Shown: positions 1-5,995, counted from the stretch's first letter. The stretch is DNA of 6,371 nucleotides from Micrococcaceae bacterium UBA3381 (GCA_002358975.1 DEPX01000027.1:884-7254); one strand, 5' to 3'. Program-made: numbers and translations. The notes: generated by a model not told the origin, from the letters alone.

Positions 1-2531
1 TTACCGAAGAAGTTCGTGACTGGAGTGTCTTCTTCAAAATCTACTACCCGTACCAGCACATTGGCGCTGATGTTTGCTTCCTTTTCCAACAGTTGACCAT
101 CCTGACTCTGCACAGTTACGGTGTGCGCATCGGAGTCGTAGATGGCCTCCAGGTTGCCACCAATATCTACTGGGCCTTCTTCGGCGCCTTCCCCGCTGTC
201 AACATTGTCGTCAGTGACAAATCCGAGGAACTCAACTTCTTCCGGGAGTTCATCGACTACCGGAACAATGGTAACCGCAGAGTAGTTGCCGTGTGGGATG
301 AAAGCCAAGTTATAGACGTATTCGTCTTGTACTAGCTCACCATCTTCATCGATTTCTAGCCGAAGGTTCTGTGTCCATTCTTCGTTGGCAGAATCTCGGA
401 TAGTCTTGCGAACTTCAGCTTCGTCACCGAAAGAGCTTGCTTCGCTGGTAGTTTCCGACCAGTAAAGTTCTTCTTCGTCTTCACCGTAGAGTACCGCATG
501 GTTATCAATGGTGATGGTCTGCTTCGTGTCGAAAGCAACGGTAGTCAATGGCACATTAACTTCAAGCTGATTTTCAACATCGTCACCAACCAGTTCTACA
601 CCGGCGTCACTGAGCTGGATCACCAGGTTGCCCTCGTCATTGACACTTACATCGAAGTGTTCAGGCCCCATCGCAATCCACCAGGCGTACTGCCCGGAGA
701 TGTTGTTTTGGATTTCGGCCAGGACCTCTTCATCGGAAAAGTCGAAGATGTTCGGATCCCGCTCGTCAACAATGTAGCTGTTGGTGACATCCACGCCATC
801 AACGACAAATTCGTAGTCGATAGTCAGTGACTCGCCCTGGTCGACATACTCGGTGCCGTCAGTATTAGCGGTTTTGGTGAATTTACTTGGATCGTTGACC
901 CCACCTGAAGTGTCACCACGATCAATCAGAGTGGTCTCGGCTGAGGCCCCGTAAGGATCGCCGTCACGGAATGTAAATGATGCGTCATTTTTTACCGTGT
1001 AGTGTTCCCAGCCTTGATCATTTGTCCAAGAATTCAGCCCTTCAATAGATGTGATGAGAGCCAGGACGTCGATAGAAACGTCAGTATCTTGGTCTTTACC
1101 AATATTGATAAAGAGTTCTTGACCAACCACAGCGTAGTGACCTACGTAGGCGTCGTCTGCGAAATCAGCGACCTCTCCTTCAAAGTCAGCGGCCTGGGTT
1201 AGCTCAATGCCGTCAGCAACTATGAAACCCTCGGCAGCGGTATTCCATTGCGACTGGACAGGCAATTCGTCGTGGATGACGACGTTTTGGTCCAGAGTCC
1301 AGTCATCAGGGTTTTCGCGGTCCTCATCAGCATCCCACTGGGATAGATTTGCTGTAAATGTGTAGGTTGCTTCGATCGGGTCTACAAGTTCGCCGTCTTC
1401 ATCGGTTTCGATGTTGACGCTGCTTGGGTCAACGGTCTTACCAAAAGCCTGGCCCAAATTCGGGGTCCCAGGTGGTTCCGGCGCGCTGACGTCACCACCG
1501 ATGTCGACATTGGCACCGGAGTCTTGGCCGCCGAAGTTCGCGGTGTTGCCAAGCGAAACAGTGTAGGAGCCTGGCTCACCATCCAGAGCCTCGTATTCTG
1601 CCTGCAGCGCAGCCTGCAAGTCATCTAGCGCATCTTCAGCAACTGAGGCCGAATAGGTTACGGTCAGTTTTGATGGGCTCGGCAAGTCAAGGGTTGTTGT
1701 AAAAGAGCGATCGGAAATATCCGGAGAGAATTCGAAAGCTTCGGTGTTTTTATTCCAACCATTCTCGTCCCAGGTAGTCAGTTCGGCGGAAAAATCATTA
1801 TTATACGCCAGATAGTCCGACAACTCGTCTGTAACAGTAAATTGGGAACGATCAGTGTCACTAGCAGTATCGACATTGAGAGTATAAGAGAGTTTTTCGT
1901 CTAGAATGCCGTTGTCGATTTCAACGGTGCCATCTTCTGTGACACTGACGTATTGGTCAAGATTTACCCATCCAAGAGATTTATCTACCCAGTTGGAGAC
2001 GTTTTCTTCTTCGTCACCCGGGTTGCGAACAATCACCTCGAATGAGGACGGGTCTCCGTTCACGGACCATTCAATAGTCTCTGATCCAGTGTGCTCCACC
2101 TCGTCAATGATGAAGTCGAGATCATACACTCCCTGGTGTACATCCCAGTCATCAAGGTCGTTGAATGTGATCAGTAATTTACCGTCAACCTGCTCGATTT
2201 TTTCAATCGCCGTGTTTCCTGCTGGCACTTCCAGTGTTGCGTCATCGAGAGAGATCGCCCCATCAAAGGAAATCTCAACAGGCTGGCTTACATCCACAGC
2301 GTCATCGTATTGAACCCGCAGCGTTAGAGTATCGCCCGGTTCAACCACGGTGCCGTCGGCTATCGGGCTCCCATTATGCAGAGAGGTAATGCTAATACCG
2401 GGGGTCTGCGCATATGCTGCAGGGCCTATGGCCACCAGTCCGGCTAATGACAGCAAGGCAGCCAAAACGCTGGCAAGAAACGTCGAAATACTATTCATCG
2501 GTTTCCGTATTTGTGCGCCGTCATTGCTCAC
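1..2531 (-). CDS. Large exported multi-domain adhesin with tandem isopeptide-type modules (C-terminus beyond window)
   Basis: Open for 843 codons without a stop and cut by the left edge. The chosen GTG start has an ideal AAGGAGG seven bases upstream. It also gives the signal peptide a charged n-region (QIRKP) before a hydrophobic stretch at about residues 17-36 and a likely cleavage after AAYA at residue 41. Mature domains: a beta-rich Ig-like domain (about 47-170), then four related modules. Each opens with a Lys in a D/G/T/R-K-S/T context (K184, K365, K553, K709), has a central V-x-D-E motif (D235, D421, D589, D760) and closes with an Asn, usually as N-x-A (N329, N515, N677; N840 in the cut module). 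This is the pattern of Gram-positive pilin and adhesin modules that form Lys-Asn isopeptide bonds; the bonds here are inferred. The protein is very acidic and I see no cysteine. A sortase LPxTG anchor would lie outside the window. ATGs at 2564 and 2498 are in-frame alternative starts. Ligand unknown. Confidence 0.88.
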   Translation of the reverse strand, partial: MSNDGAQIRKPMNSISTFLASVLAALLSLAGLVAIGPAAYAQTPGISITSLHNGSPIADGTVVEPGDTLTLRVQYDDAVDVSQPVEISFDGAISLDDATLEVPAGNTAIEKIEQVDGKLLITFNDLDDWDVHQGVYDLDFIIDEVEHTGSETIEWSVNGDPSSFEVIVRNPGDEEENVSNWVDKSLGWVNLDQYVSVTEDGTVEIDNGILDEKLSYTLNVDTASDTDRSQFTVTDELSDYLAYNNDFSAELTTWDENGWNKNTEAFEFSPDISDRSFTTTLDLPSPSKLTVTYSASVAEDALDDLQAALQAEYEALDGEPGSYTVSLGNTANFGGQDSGANVDIGGDVSAPEPPGTPNLGQAFGKTVDPSSVNIETDEDGELVDPIEATYTFTANLSQWDADEDRENPDDWTLDQNVVIHDELPVQSQWNTAAEGFIVADGIELTQAADFEGEVADFADDAYVGHYAVVGQELFINIGKDQDTDVSIDVLALITSIEGLNSWTNDQGWEHYTVKNDASFTFRDGDPYGASAETTLIDRGDTSGGVNDPSKFTKTANTDGTEYVDQGESLTIDYEFVVDGVDVTNSYIVDERDPNIFDFSDEEVLAEIQNNISGQYAWWIAMGPEHFDVSVNDEGNLVIQLSDAGVELVGDDVENQLEVNVPLTTVAFDTKQTITIDNHAVLYGEDEEELYWSETTSEASSFGDEAEVRKTIRDSANEEWTQNLRLEIDEDGELVQDEYVYNLAFIPHGNYSAVTIVPVVDELPEEVEFLGFVTDDNVDSGEGAEEGPVDIGGNLEAIYDSDAHTVTVQSQDGQLLEKEANISANVLVRVVDFEEDTPVTNFFG

Positions 2532-2538
2532 CGAACCC

Positions 2539-2545
2539 CCTCCTT
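2539..2545 (-). promoter_or_regulatory. Ribosome binding site of the adhesin, deciding the GTG start
   Basis: On the minus strand AAGGAGG, a full match to the anti-Shine-Dalgarno complement, lies seven bases before the GTG at 2531. The in-frame ATG at 2498 has no comparable site. The in-frame ATG at 2564 has only AAGGGA six bases upstream, and starting there would put the AAGGAGG inside the coding sequence. Confidence 0.8.
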
Positions 2546-2644
2546 CCCAAATGCTTTGCTTCATGCTCGTTCCCTTGCATTTACGTGATGAGTGTCCGGA
2601 GCAATTCGCAGAACTTGGTCAAGCGGTTATCTCCGGAGTTTCGA

Positions 2645-2686
2645 ACTATTCTGGGCATGGCAAGGCCAAACGCCCAAAAGAATAGT
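2645..2686 (-). repeat. Inverted repeat in the leader of the adhesin gene
   Basis: ACTATTC (2645-2651) pairs perfectly with GAATAGT (2680-2686). Directly inside, TGGGC (2652-2656) pairs with GCCCA (2672-2676), leaving a three-A bulge on one side. Twelve base pairs around a 15-base loop make a stable hairpin about 115 bases upstream of the adhesin start. No T-tract follows on either strand, so it resembles a leader RNA structure or operator more than a terminator. Role unknown. Confidence 0.5.
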
Positions 2687-2744
2687 GATTACCAGAGGTA
2701 AGCTTAGGTTGAGCATTCAATCGAAATATCAGGTTCTCGAATAA

Positions 2745-2783
2745 ATCACCCGGGGTGTCACCCGGGGGCCCCAAAAGGGTGAT
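2745..2783 (-). terminator. GC-rich hairpin, probable second terminator behind the Asp tRNA or leader structure
   Basis: ATCACCC (2745-2751) and GGGTGAT (2777-2783) are perfect inverted copies. Inside them GGGG pairs with CCCC, with an AAAA bulge on one side. On the minus strand the stem is followed by the loosely T-rich TTATTC. It could end tRNA readthrough or belong to a structured adhesin leader. The interior also holds an overlapping near-palindrome (CCCGGGGTGTCACCCGGG), so alternative pairings exist. Confidence 0.45.
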
Positions 2784-2815
2784 ACCAAGTCAGGCTGAAA
2801 AAGATTCGGCTGGTT

Positions 2816-2848
2816 GTGCCTGCAAAGAAAAGAAGAATATGCAGGCAC
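2816..2848 (-). repeat. Perfect 9-bp inverted repeat with pyrimidine loop
   Basis: GTGCCTGCA (2816-2824) and TGCAGGCAC (2840-2848) are perfect inverted copies separated by 15 bases. In minus-strand RNA the loop is almost all U and C. It lies between the tRNA-Asp terminator and the next hairpin downstream. No T-tract directly follows, so I class it as an inverted repeat rather than a terminator. Confidence 0.5.
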
Positions 2849-2865
2849 TCCAGAGCCGCGCCTAC

Positions 2866-2893
2866 GAAGAAAAGCCCGCCCGTGCGGTCAGGC
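2866..2893 (-). terminator. Rho-independent terminator of the first Glu-Asp tRNA unit
   Basis: On the minus strand, five bases after the encoded CCA end of tRNA-Asp, GCCTG pairs with CGGGC (2889-2893 with 2874-2878, one G-U pair) and is followed by TTTTCTTC. An alternative stem CCGC/GCGG uses the same bases. Position, stem and U-rich tail fit an intrinsic terminator. Confidence 0.55.
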
Positions 2894-2900
2894 TCACTGG

Positions 2901-2974
2901 CGACCCTGACGGGACTTGAACCCGCGACCTCCGCCGTGACAGGGCGGCGCGCTAACCAACTGCGCTACAGGGCC
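2901..2974 (-). tRNA. tRNA-Asp (anticodon GTC), first copy
   Basis: The minus-strand sequence folds into a complete cloverleaf. The acceptor stem is GGCCCTG with CAGGGTC and the discriminator is G. The anticodon stem CCGCC/GGCGG encloses loop CTGTCAC, giving anticodon GTC, and the T-loop is TTCAAGT. The 74-base body is followed by an encoded CCA at 2898-2900, which the second copy at 6169-6242 lacks; the bodies are identical. It lies 28 bases downstream of tRNA-Glu and is presumably cotranscribed with it. Confidence 0.96.
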
Positions 2975-3002
2975 AGTGAAAAACAATCTTTGTGTTTTCC
3001 AG

Positions 3003-3075
3003 TACCCCCAACGGGATTCGAACCCGTGCCGCCGCCGTGAAAGGGCGGTGTCCTAGGCCACTAGACGATGGGGGC
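3003..3075 (-). tRNA. tRNA-Glu (anticodon TTC), first copy
   Basis: The 73-base minus-strand sequence has acceptor stem GCCCCCA with TGGGGGT (a G-U closes it), discriminator A, anticodon stem CCGCC/GGCGG around CTTTCAC (anticodon TTC) and T-loop TTCGAAT. No CCA is encoded. It is the first gene of this tRNA unit, about 42 bases downstream of a promoter-like sequence, and is identical to the copy at 6288-6360. Confidence 0.96.
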
Positions 3076-3117
3076 ATCTCCGCATTCAACATCAGGCAGT
3101 CGAAGTCGGGACAACTT

Positions 3118-3147
3118 ATCATAGAGACAAACCACAGCCATTGGCAA
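3118..3147 (-). promoter_or_regulatory. Promoter of the first Glu-Asp tRNA unit
   Basis: On the minus strand TTGCCA (3147-3142) and TATGAT (3123-3118) are separated by 18 bases. They match the -35 and -10 consensus in four and five of six positions. Transcription would start about 35 bases before the 5' end of tRNA-Glu, a normal leader for a bacterial tRNA gene. Found by eye only. Confidence 0.6.
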
Positions 3148-3400
3148 ATTTGGCTCATCAACCGTTAAATACACTCCGTTCACGATCTACCGAGTAGACA
3201 GTGCCGCGGCTACTCCCACACAGATCTACAAACGAGATGGCATGTCAAGACATTTGCCTGAAAGGTAGCTTCTTTCCATGTCAGAACGGTGTTGCGTTTA
3301 CCTCGCGAAAATAACGCTTTGAAGAAGACGGGAGGCCACTCCACACTTCATTTGATTATTCAACTATTTGTCTGGACATTTTCTTTTAAGTGACGCAAAA
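3148..3400. other. Non-coding region between divergent tRNA promoter and LuxR gene
   Basis: I see no convincing gene here on either strand. It holds small dyads that could be operators: GAGTAG (3192-3197) with CTACTC (3210-3215), and TGTCAAGACA (3243-3252) within a larger imperfect dyad GGCATGTC...GACATTTGCC (3239-3258). CATGTCA recurs at 3277-3283. The last 120 bases before the LuxR gene become AT-rich, as expected for a promoter region. Confidence 0.5.
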
Positions 3401-3406
3401 TACAAT
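3401..3406 (+). promoter_or_regulatory. Possible -10 element of the LuxR-type gene
   Basis: TACAAT matches the -10 consensus in five of six positions, in AT-rich DNA about 60 bases before the chosen start codon. No good -35 hexamer lies at 16-18 bases upstream, so the promoter would be weak or activator-dependent. Low confidence. Confidence 0.3.
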
Positions 3407-3450
3407 TAGGATTAAATTGAAATAAAAATGTTTCGATGCCTCCATCCCAA

Positions 3451-3458
3451 AGGGAAGG
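3451..3458 (+). promoter_or_regulatory. Ribosome binding site deciding the LuxR-type start
   Basis: AGGGAAGG is purine-rich, resembles a Shine-Dalgarno site and lies seven bases before the ATG at 3466. The upstream in-frame ATG at 3436 has no such site, and starting there would place this sequence inside the coding region. I therefore prefer the 516-residue protein over the 526-residue one. Confidence 0.65.
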
Positions 3459-3465
3459 CAAACTG

Positions 3466-5016
3466 ATGTCTGTTGATGTAGCTCCAAATCACGAAATTCG
3501 CAAGGTAGATGATCTAGCCTTGCTGGTTGCAAAAATTGAAGACCATCTCAGTCAGGGGCGATATCAAGAGGCAGCTACCCTGTTCGAAAATAACAGCACT
3601 AGTGCTTGGTTTGGCTTCCAACCAACACGGGCTGTTGAAATCTTGCAGCTACTCATCACCAAGACACCAGCTCCCCGCCCCATACTAAAATCAATTGTTC
3701 GTCTAATGACAGCAACAAGCTCGGGCAAATTCGACAGCCATCAATACGTAGCAACGATTGATAGTAAAGACCCGCAGCAGATGTTTTTGTTATCCATGTT
3801 TCGCATGGCCGATCTCAGGTTTCACGGTCGTGCTGTCGAAGCTCTGGAGCAAAGCAAACAACTGGAAACCTACCTTGACCAAATGCAGCTAAGCGAGAAC
3901 GATCCAATTGGTCTAGCATTACAAGCTGCCGTGGAAACTGGTATCACTGCCACGCTCGCCGGCGATTTTCAGCATGCCCTCGCCAGCTTCACCCAGGCAC
4001 AGCTGCTTCCCTTCATACCAAAGTTCCCTTTCCTCACGCGCAATGCGCTAGTGCAAGCAGCATTAATCCATGCCTGCGTTGGTAACGCGGGGTCCGCCGT
4101 TTCACTACTTAATCGAGCCGACCAAATTCCGCGTACATCAAGTTGGGTAGAAAAACAGATCGATGTGCACCGTGACTTCGCTTCCATACTGGTGTCAGCA
4201 CGTAGCTATGAAGAAGCGCTAGACCGTCTGGAGACCATCAGTCTGCACGATATCGGTGAAATGTGGCCGTTTTATATCATGGTCATCCACCGTATTTTAG
4301 AAGCCGTAGGCCTTACCGATGAGCTAGATCACCGTCTTGAAATGTTTGATTCGATCCCCCTGCCAAAAATCGACGGGGAAGGATTCTCCGGCAGTATTAT
4401 TCCGATAAAGCGTGCAATGTTGGCCATGCGCACTGGTCGCAGCTTTGAAGCCCAAGAATTTCTGGCACGTGCCGATTCCCGGTTGGTCTATACACGTCTG
4501 CTCAGCGCAGCAGTAAATATATATAGTGGCCGCACCCAACAGGCAATACAACAAGCCACCCGGCTCAAAGCAGAAACTCGCGGATTCCGGCTTCTTGAGA
4601 TCCGCAGACTGGCGATACTCACCTCGGCGTATTATCAGGCAGATAATACCGAGGCGTGTTTGGAAACATTGGCTCGTGCTGTATCCTTACCGCACGGGCT
4701 TGCTCGTACTGAAGCCGAACTGTTTAGCCCAGAGGTTCGCGAACTTGCTACCAAACATATCGCAGCGTGGCCACCCGATGCCGGCGGGCCATCGGCGTTT
4801 CTCACCGGTCTACCCAAGCCCGGCCGAGCACTGACGGAACGCGAGATTCAGATCGTTGGGCAACTTGCTAAAGGACACCCTCGAGCAAAGATTGCCGAGA
4901 ACCTTTATATATCTTTAAATACCCTGAAATCGCAGTTGCGTTCAATTTATCGAAAGCTTGAGGTTTCCACAGCATCTGATGCCGTCGTGGGCGCACAACG
5001 TCGTGGTCTTATTTAA
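3466..5016 (+). CDS. LuxR-family transcriptional regulator with helical (TPR/MalT-like) N-terminal region
   Basis: A cytoplasmic DNA-binding regulator of 516 residues. Residues about 456-516 form a classic LuxR/GerE helix-turn-helix: LTERE, then LAKGHPRAKIAENLYIS, then recognition helix NTLKSQLRSIYRKL and a final AVVGAQRRGLI. The preceding 440 residues are helical with TPR-like hairpins, for example near 31-44 (GRYQEAATLF), 158-180, 198-220, 246-258 (SYEEALDRLETI) and 390-408. They resemble the C-terminal sensor part of MalT/LAL regulators. The P-loop ATPase domain of full LAL proteins (about 900 residues) is absent, and there is no receiver or autoinducer-binding domain, so the signal is unknown. 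It is a single gene, convergent with the small exported-protein gene and divergent from the tRNA unit. Control of the nearby surface-protein genes is possible but inferred only from position. Confidence 0.9.
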   Translation: MSVDVAPNHEIRKVDDLALLVAKIEDHLSQGRYQEAATLFENNSTSAWFGFQPTRAVEILQLLITKTPAPRPILKSIVRLMTATSSGKFDSHQYVATIDSKDPQQMFLLSMFRMADLRFHGRAVEALEQSKQLETYLDQMQLSENDPIGLALQAAVETGITATLAGDFQHALASFTQAQLLPFIPKFPFLTRNALVQAALIHACVGNAGSAVSLLNRADQIPRTSSWVEKQIDVHRDFASILVSARSYEEALDRLETISLHDIGEMWPFYIMVIHRILEAVGLTDELDHRLEMFDSIPLPKIDGEGFSGSIIPIKRAMLAMRTGRSFEAQEFLARADSRLVYTRLLSAAVNIYSGRTQQAIQQATRLKAETRGFRLLEIRRLAILTSAYYQADNTEACLETLARAVSLPHGLARTEAELFSPEVRELATKHIAAWPPDAGGPSAFLTGLPKPGRALTEREIQIVGQLAKGHPRAKIAENLYISLNTLKSQLRSIYRKLEVSTASDAVVGAQRRGLI

Positions 5017-5029
5017 CCCACTAGGTCCC

Positions 5030-5189
5030 CTATCCCGGCTTTTGCTCTACCCCGCTGCGGTCCGGCGGACCTTGTTGCACTGCAGCAGGTTCCGATGCCG
5101 GATCGTCTGACCATCCAATTGACGAGGTCTCTATCTCAGTGGCAACCTCGCCTGTGACGGATCGCTGGGTACCGGATTTGAACCATCAA
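5030..5189 (-). pseudogene. Out-of-frame continuation of the small RGD-containing exported protein
   Basis: Behind the stop of the frame read from 5717, the minus strand keeps coding character in other frames. From about 5277 a second frame reads DQRGDDRND and then an acidic, Ser/Thr/Pro-rich stretch as far as a stop at 5131-5133. A third frame is open from about 5185 to a stop at 5030-5032 and contains GEVATEIETSSIGWSDDPAS, again acidic and low in complexity. One base missing near 5277-5279 and another between about 5133 and 5188 would join the frames into a protein ending 13 bases from the LuxR stop. The first lesion is well supported by the repeat; the second rests on composition only. An error in the source sequence cannot be excluded. 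Confidence 0.5.
5059..5071 (+). terminator. Possible short terminator after the LuxR-type gene
   Basis: GGTCC (5059-5063) and GGACC (5067-5071) form a perfect five-pair hairpin with a three-base loop, followed by TTGTT. It begins 43 bases after the LuxR stop codon. The stem is short and the T-tract broken, and the DNA also appears to be degraded coding sequence of the opposite gene, so this is tentative. Confidence 0.3.
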
Positions 5190-5717
5190 CTAATGTGTGA
5201 GTTTTCGTATCTGATCCCTCATCTGATAGCGCCGGATCAATTTCGCGGCTATCGTTCCGATCGTCTCCACGCTGATCCCATCATCAGCACCAGGGTTCAA
5301 TCCTGGGTCATCATTAGGCTCGTCCCCGCGCTGGTCGCCGCGCTTATCACCAGCGTGCTTGCCTGGTTTAGAACCCTGCTGAGCTCCGTCTTTAGAACCC
5401 TTCTTTGATTGCGGTTTTTCAATCATGGGTGCCTGATCAGGTACCACCTGTGAATTGTCTGCCCACGCGTCCGCGGGAGCTTCTGGTGCGAGATCTGCGG
5501 CCGAGGATACAGATGGTTCCTGAACCATCTCGTGAACCGGCGCTTCCCCGGTGGCTTCTTTTGACATGGCGGTCGCGTGCACTGAAAACAATAAACCGCC
5601 CGTTGCTACTATTCCGATAAGGATACGTCCAGTTTTACCGAAAACAGTACGCCGTCTTTCATGAACGAGTTCCTCCGCGCTAGTTCCTGGCCCTACTTCT
5701 GTCCCCGAATTATGCAA
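5190..5717 (-). CDS. Small exported low-complexity protein with RGD motifs, probably frameshifted
   Basis: I do not recognise a family. The TTG start at 5717 has AAGGGAGG seven bases upstream; a GTG at 5789 extends the frame but has no such site. The 175-residue product has a charged n-region (ERRRTVFGKTGR), a hydrophobic segment at about 32-46 and a possible cleavage after HATA at residue 50, so it is a signal peptide or a membrane anchor. The rest is hydrophilic and probably disordered: acidic Ala/Pro-rich at 55-100, then Gly/Lys/Asp-rich with GSK repeated every eight residues (107, 115) and two RGD tripeptides at 126-128 and 130-132. The last 28 residues switch abruptly to a basic, helix-prone sequence. 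The unit GDQRGD...ND...DP continues in another frame downstream, so I infer this tail is an out-of-frame artefact. It is convergent with the LuxR-type gene and has no cysteine. Confidence 0.6.
   Translation of the reverse strand: MHNSGTEVGPGTSAEELVHERRRTVFGKTGRILIGIVATGGLLFSVHATAMSKEATGEAPVHEMVQEPSVSSAADLAPEAPADAWADNSQVVPDQAPMIEKPQSKKGSKDGAQQGSKPGKHAGDKRGDQRGDEPNDDPGLNPGADDGISVETIGTIAAKLIRRYQMRDQIRKLTH
5367..5401 (-). repeat. Direct repeat of 11 bp inside the exported-protein gene
   Basis: TTTAGAACCCT occurs at 5367-5377 and 5391-5401, a period of 24 bases or eight codons. It encodes the repeated GSK motif and points to expansion by short tandem duplication in the low-complexity part of the gene. 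Confidence 0.7.
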
Positions 5718-5724
5718 GCTGACC

Positions 5725-5732
5725 CCTCCCTT
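5725..5732 (-). promoter_or_regulatory. Ribosome binding site pointing to a TTG start
   Basis: On the minus strand AAGGGAGG lies seven bases before TTG at 5717, the same spacing as in the adhesin gene of this window. No ATG or GTG in the reading frame is at a suitable distance, so TTG is the best start. Confidence 0.6.
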
Positions 5733-5995
5733 TTCTTGTCTGCTTGTGAAAGGTTGAGTCGATTGCCCCTTAAAAACGGCATCCAGCACAGAGTCGCCAG
5801 CACACGTTCATTGAGCTAAGTCACATCGATGCTTCAAACCCTATGTTCGGTTCGGTGCACTAATGAGGGAACAGGCCCGAAACCACCCGCAAGATCACCC
5901 AGCGGCAAGCAAGGGGTCGCTGGCTGGATAGCAGAAGATAAACGATCCACGGGTTAAGAAAGTAACCGAGCCCGCTGTTAGATTACGGGTATAGC
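5733..5995. other. Non-coding region upstream of the small exported-protein gene
   Basis: I see no gene or convincing promoter here. CCAGCG (5899-5904) and CGCTGG (5918-5923) form a six-pair inverted repeat. On the minus strand TTGAAG followed 17 bases later by TCAATG is the best promoter-like pair near the gene, but its -10 match is poor. Confidence 0.4.

Larger units (their letters stand above)
2900..3075. repeat. Left copy of the Asp-Glu tRNA direct repeat
   Basis: Two blocks are identical to the right copy: 2900-2982 matches 6168-6250, and 3002-3075 matches 6287-6360. The spacers between the blocks differ in length (19 against 36 bases) and sequence. Both copies have the same orientation, so they are direct repeats about 3.3 kb apart. 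Confidence 0.9.

Noticed and set aside
498..2313. Plus-strand and other-frame open frames across the adhesin region
   Set aside because: They are antisense or out-of-frame shadows of a continuous 843-codon minus-strand frame with a signal peptide and repeated domains.
2521..2580. Nineteen-codon upstream frame overlapping the adhesin start
   Set aside because: It has an ATG at 2580 and a stop just inside the adhesin gene, but no ribosome site. Possible as a translation-coupling element but unsupported.
2581..2740. Promoter for the adhesin gene
   Set aside because: TTGACC (2622-2617, minus) and TTGAAT look like -35 boxes, but none has an acceptable -10 at 16-18 bases, so I did not annotate one.
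2816..3040. Plus-strand open frame of 74 codons
   Set aside because: It runs antisense through tRNA-Asp and into tRNA-Glu and contains TGLEPATSAVTG, the well-known spurious translation of tRNA sequence.
2952..3161. Minus-strand open frame of 69 codons
   Set aside because: It is a translation across tRNA-Glu and part of tRNA-Asp (SSSGLGHRPF...ARVRIPLG type), a common false gene call.
5139..5620. Plus-strand open frames opposite the RGD-protein gene
   Set aside because: The hydrophobic runs arise from antisense reading of the Gly/Asp/Lys-rich repeats, no ribosome site is well placed, and the minus-strand frame explains the region better.
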